DNA of 20,125 bases, taken from assembly GCA_000969725.1 (NCBI GenBank), contig JXSR01S011184.1. One strand, given 5' to 3'. The notes under the pieces were generated by a model. The model saw only the letters and a program-made list of their open reading frames with translations. It did no database searches and was not told the origin of the DNA. Positions 17,522-20,125 of the stretch are shown in pieces. Numbering within the stretch: the stretch's first letter is position 1; every line of letters starts with the position of its first letter. Both the position numbers and the translations under genes were made by a program. This DNA is from Ophiothrix spiculata (lineage: Eukaryota; Echinodermata; Ophiuroidea; Amphilepidida; Ophiotrichidae).

Positions 17522-19063
17522 TTGTGATCATAGCTAACTCCAGTCTATGACGTATTTGGACTTATGCAAATTTCTTAACTTTGTGGAATGGGATATTATG
17601 AGATTTAGTGGGGTTAGGGTTAATATTGCATACAACTTCAATCCATCACACTTTTTGACCATATAATAAATTGCACACAATCCAGTCTTGGGCCTTTTTC
17701 GCTTTCAAGCTTTTTAGATTCAAGAATTGTACACATTTCTCAATATAAGCCTGAGATTGTCTCCATTATGAATTAGTCATCGCCAATGCTGCAATGGGTG
17801 CTGAAATCTGGTTGAATGACCCCAAAACCGAGTAATATCCCAAATGTCTGTATCCTTAAATTCAATTGGATGCCTGCACTCCACCAATGTGTGTCAAATA
17901 TTGAGAGTGTATAAAACTGATCAATGCATTGTAGATAAAGCTTAATATATATCTGTATAAAACTACCAGAAATGAACAAGAAAGTATATTTAAAGAAATC
18001 ATTTTTATTTGATATTATTTGTTTATTGTATGCTCTGAAATATTTTCTCATTTGCTGATCACTAAGAGGCCTGTTAACATATTATGTAGCATAGAAACTT
18101 AATGTATGACACATTTTTTCAGTGTCTGTTTTGCTTCATGTGGTTGCCATATTGTGACAAATTCTGATTTATGATGAATGCAACTTACATTTTACCATCT
18201 GTTAAGCGAATCAGATCCGTTGGTTATGTAGTAAGACAATGTTTTGAGGAAAACATGTCATGCCACGCCACGCCACACATTGAGTTTCTTTGGTATATAT
18301 ATACATGGATAAATTATCTGTTGAAAATGAGATGTAACTGATCACTTGTTTATTATGCACATATAAAATGCAACTTGTACATAGTACATCCTTCCATAAT
18401 TACACAATTTCTGTTTAATTTGAAGTACACATTACTTTTTTAATAATAGAACTAATGAAAATGTGTTTATGAAGTACACCTATATAAGTACTAATAAACC
18501 CAGATTGTTTTGGATCTCTGAATTATCAGAGGTGTGAGTCGGGTGATAAAAAAGCTTAAAATAGTAACAAAATATCCAGCTGAAATTGATTTTCTTGATG
18601 GCATAAAAAAGCTGAAATCACCCCTGATCAATACATCTATGGTCTTCTACTGACTTAAATTATAGTATTAACATAGTTTATTAAAAGTATAAGTTGAAAC
18701 CCAATGAATGGCACATTTTTCATTAAGTTTTGCTTCATATTTATTTAGCTGACATATAACCATCTCTGCTGATTAACGATGAATGCAACTTAAAATGCAT
18801 TTTTGTTTACTACAAACGTGTGGTAAATAAAGTATGCTCTCAAGTAATATTGTTTTAATTTAACAAAACCATTGCTTAAGTATCAATTCAACAAATGGAT
18901 TGATAACATTTTTAGACAGTCTACATATCATTAAATATATTAATGAATTCAAAACCATGAAATTTTCTTAGCTGCATTGAGGCAAATTATTTTGTTAATA
19001 AAAAAAACCTGAGATAAGAGTAAAACCACATCCCCAACAAAATTCATTGTTGTATGATTTTTA
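17522..19063. other. AT-rich downstream DNA with a diverged duplication
   Basis: No gene is seen. Segments at about 18105-18190 and 18708-18793 share gacacatttttt/ggcacattttt, gttttgcttcat and gatgaatgcaactta in the same order, so one is an old copy of the other. The minus-strand frame at 17773-18051 is not convincing. Confidence 0.5.
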
Positions 19064-19425
19064 TTTATATAACAGCTAAATAAATCTGTGTCACTTGATT
19101 GGCGCATCTTGGGTCACGTGCCATTGGTCATTTGATAGTAAACGTCACCAACTGTGCCGTGTAAAAATGTTGATACATTACACAGTTACCCATTTTTGTT
19201 AAGATGCAACATCAGTCGCGGGAGTAATTTTAAATTGACTACGCTTGCAGTCTGCGGGCGCAGCAAAGATGTAACACATGAACAATCAAATTTCCTAAAA
19301 ATGCCATTTAAACAAGAGCAGTTTCCTATTCTTTAGTACTTGGTTTAATTTCCTGAAAATACAAATATTTTGATTAAATTGTCACAATTTGTTTTGTTTA
19401 CAAAGATTTATTTAGCTGTCATATA
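19064..19425. mobile_element. MITE-like element with 22-bp TIRs
   Basis: tatataacagctaaataaat (from 19064, continuing ct) faces atttatttagctgtcatata (to 19425) with one mismatch over 22 bp. A related end, tttatttagctgacatataa, lies near 18742. The interior holds an E-box, ggtcacgtgccattggtca, with an ATTGG box. Target duplications are not clear. Confidence 0.6.
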
Positions 19426-19580
19426 AAACAAATAATGAACGTTTTTTATTTGTGTCAATGGAACAAATATTTCATTCGTTGAAAGATCAAATGCCCCATT
19501 CAACTCGGCTTCGCCGTGTTTGATCTTTCACTTCATGAAATATTTGTACCATTGCACTCATAAACATTCATTATTTGTAT
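19424..19580. repeat. Long imperfect hairpin (palindromic element)
   Basis: The left arm acaaataatgaac, caatggaacaaatatttcat, then tgaaagatcaaa is mirrored at the right by tttgatctttca, atgaaatatttgtaccattg and attcattatttgt. The arms are about 65 bp each, and the middle holds ctcggcttcgccgtg. It touches the right end of the element at 19064-19425. Confidence 0.8.
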
Positions 19581-20125
19581 ACCATTTAGTGGATCAGTTC
19601 TGTTAGTGTTGCAATAAAGACCATGTTTAGGCCCAAAACATGTGCCATTCATTGAGTTTTTCTCTGGTATTCTTTAAAAGTATTAGAATTAAACCGTGTT
19701 GTAGGAGTTGAAATTATAAAAATTAATATCAGAATCTATTTTTGTATTAATGTCAAGTCTTTCTTATTCAGAATCTATATTTATGATAAAATGCTAAATA
19801 TATTAACCTTTGTATATAAAAATTATATGAGACCAAAAATGACTTTAATAAATGCAATGCAGTGTTATTAAAATGGAAAGAATTTATGAGTGTTTATTTG
19901 AAAATGAATTGAGTAATTTAAAAAGAACTGTAAATCCCTTGACATACCAGATGTTATGTCTATACCATGTGATCAAACCAAAAATATACACTGACTTGAA
20001 ATCTCTGCTTAACTATTACTATAATAGCTTTTTTCCTGAGGGTGCCCAAAGCAAAATAGTATAGCTTCAATCCAGAGATCTGAAAAAAGCATCTGTACAC
20101 ATTTGTTTTATAAATGCTTGTAATA
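19581..20125. other. Right edge of the window, AT-rich
   Basis: AATAAA is present at 19613-19618. A 70-codon ATG-started frame (19852-20064, beginning MQCSVIKMERIYECLFENEL) is open on the + strand but resembles no family I know. Confidence 0.4.

Noticed and set aside
1..20125. CRISPR array, bacterial operon or phage system
   Set aside because: There are no regularly spaced repeats with unique spacers, no ribosome-binding-site-led ORFs and no long uninterrupted ORFs; the coding sequence is split by introns.

Overview
The window looks like nuclear DNA of an animal, most likely a marine invertebrate and perhaps a deuterostome such as an echinoderm or hemichordate. The evidence is AT-rich sequence, a gene split by GT..AG introns of 0.36 to 4.8 kb, a Penelope-like retroelement fragment, tRNA-derived SINE-like repeats and many short terminal-inverted-repeat (MITE-like) elements. 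The organism is an inference from texture; nothing in the window names it.

There is one gene I can support. It lies on the + strand and is cut off at its 5' end. Eight coding exons (1471-1608, 6441-6581, 9573-9668, 10029-10105, 10994-11059, 12279-12383, 14149-14332, 15037-15111) join without a frame break into 293 codons and end in TAG. The product resembles a PI-PLC-like phosphodiesterase (PLC-like TIM-barrel superfamily). Eight cysteines and six N-glycosylation sequons suggest a secreted or luminal protein. The N-terminal exon or exons, which should carry the start codon, any signal peptide and the first catalytic histidine, lie left of base 1.

Layout: 1-1470 is upstream or intronic DNA with a decayed Penelope-like GIY-YIG endonuclease fragment (about 261-1014) and a SINE-like repeat on the minus strand. 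Intron 1 (1609-6440) holds two facing copies of one repeat (about 1767-2298 and 5185-5813), a MITE-like element at 3164-3441, a hAT-like terminus at 3657 and a GC-rich island near 4265-4530. Intron 2 (6582-9572) holds a tRNA-derived SINE at 7129-7460. Intron 4 holds a TIR element (10404-10837). Intron 5 holds a 66-bp minisatellite. Intron 6 holds a 44-bp palindrome and a 150-bp MITE with an intact 6-bp target duplication. Intron 7 holds a 24-bp-TIR element.

From 15112 to the end there is 3' UTR or intergenic DNA with no recognisable gene. It contains a cluster of five AGGTCA half-sites including a perfect DR1, a MITE-like element at 15920-16302, a tRNA-like sequence near 17420-17490, a diverged duplication at 18105/18708 and two inverted-repeat structures at 19064-19580. 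I see no multi-gene system; the most notable observations are the gene itself, a partial exon-2 duplication across its splice donor, and the structured repeats.
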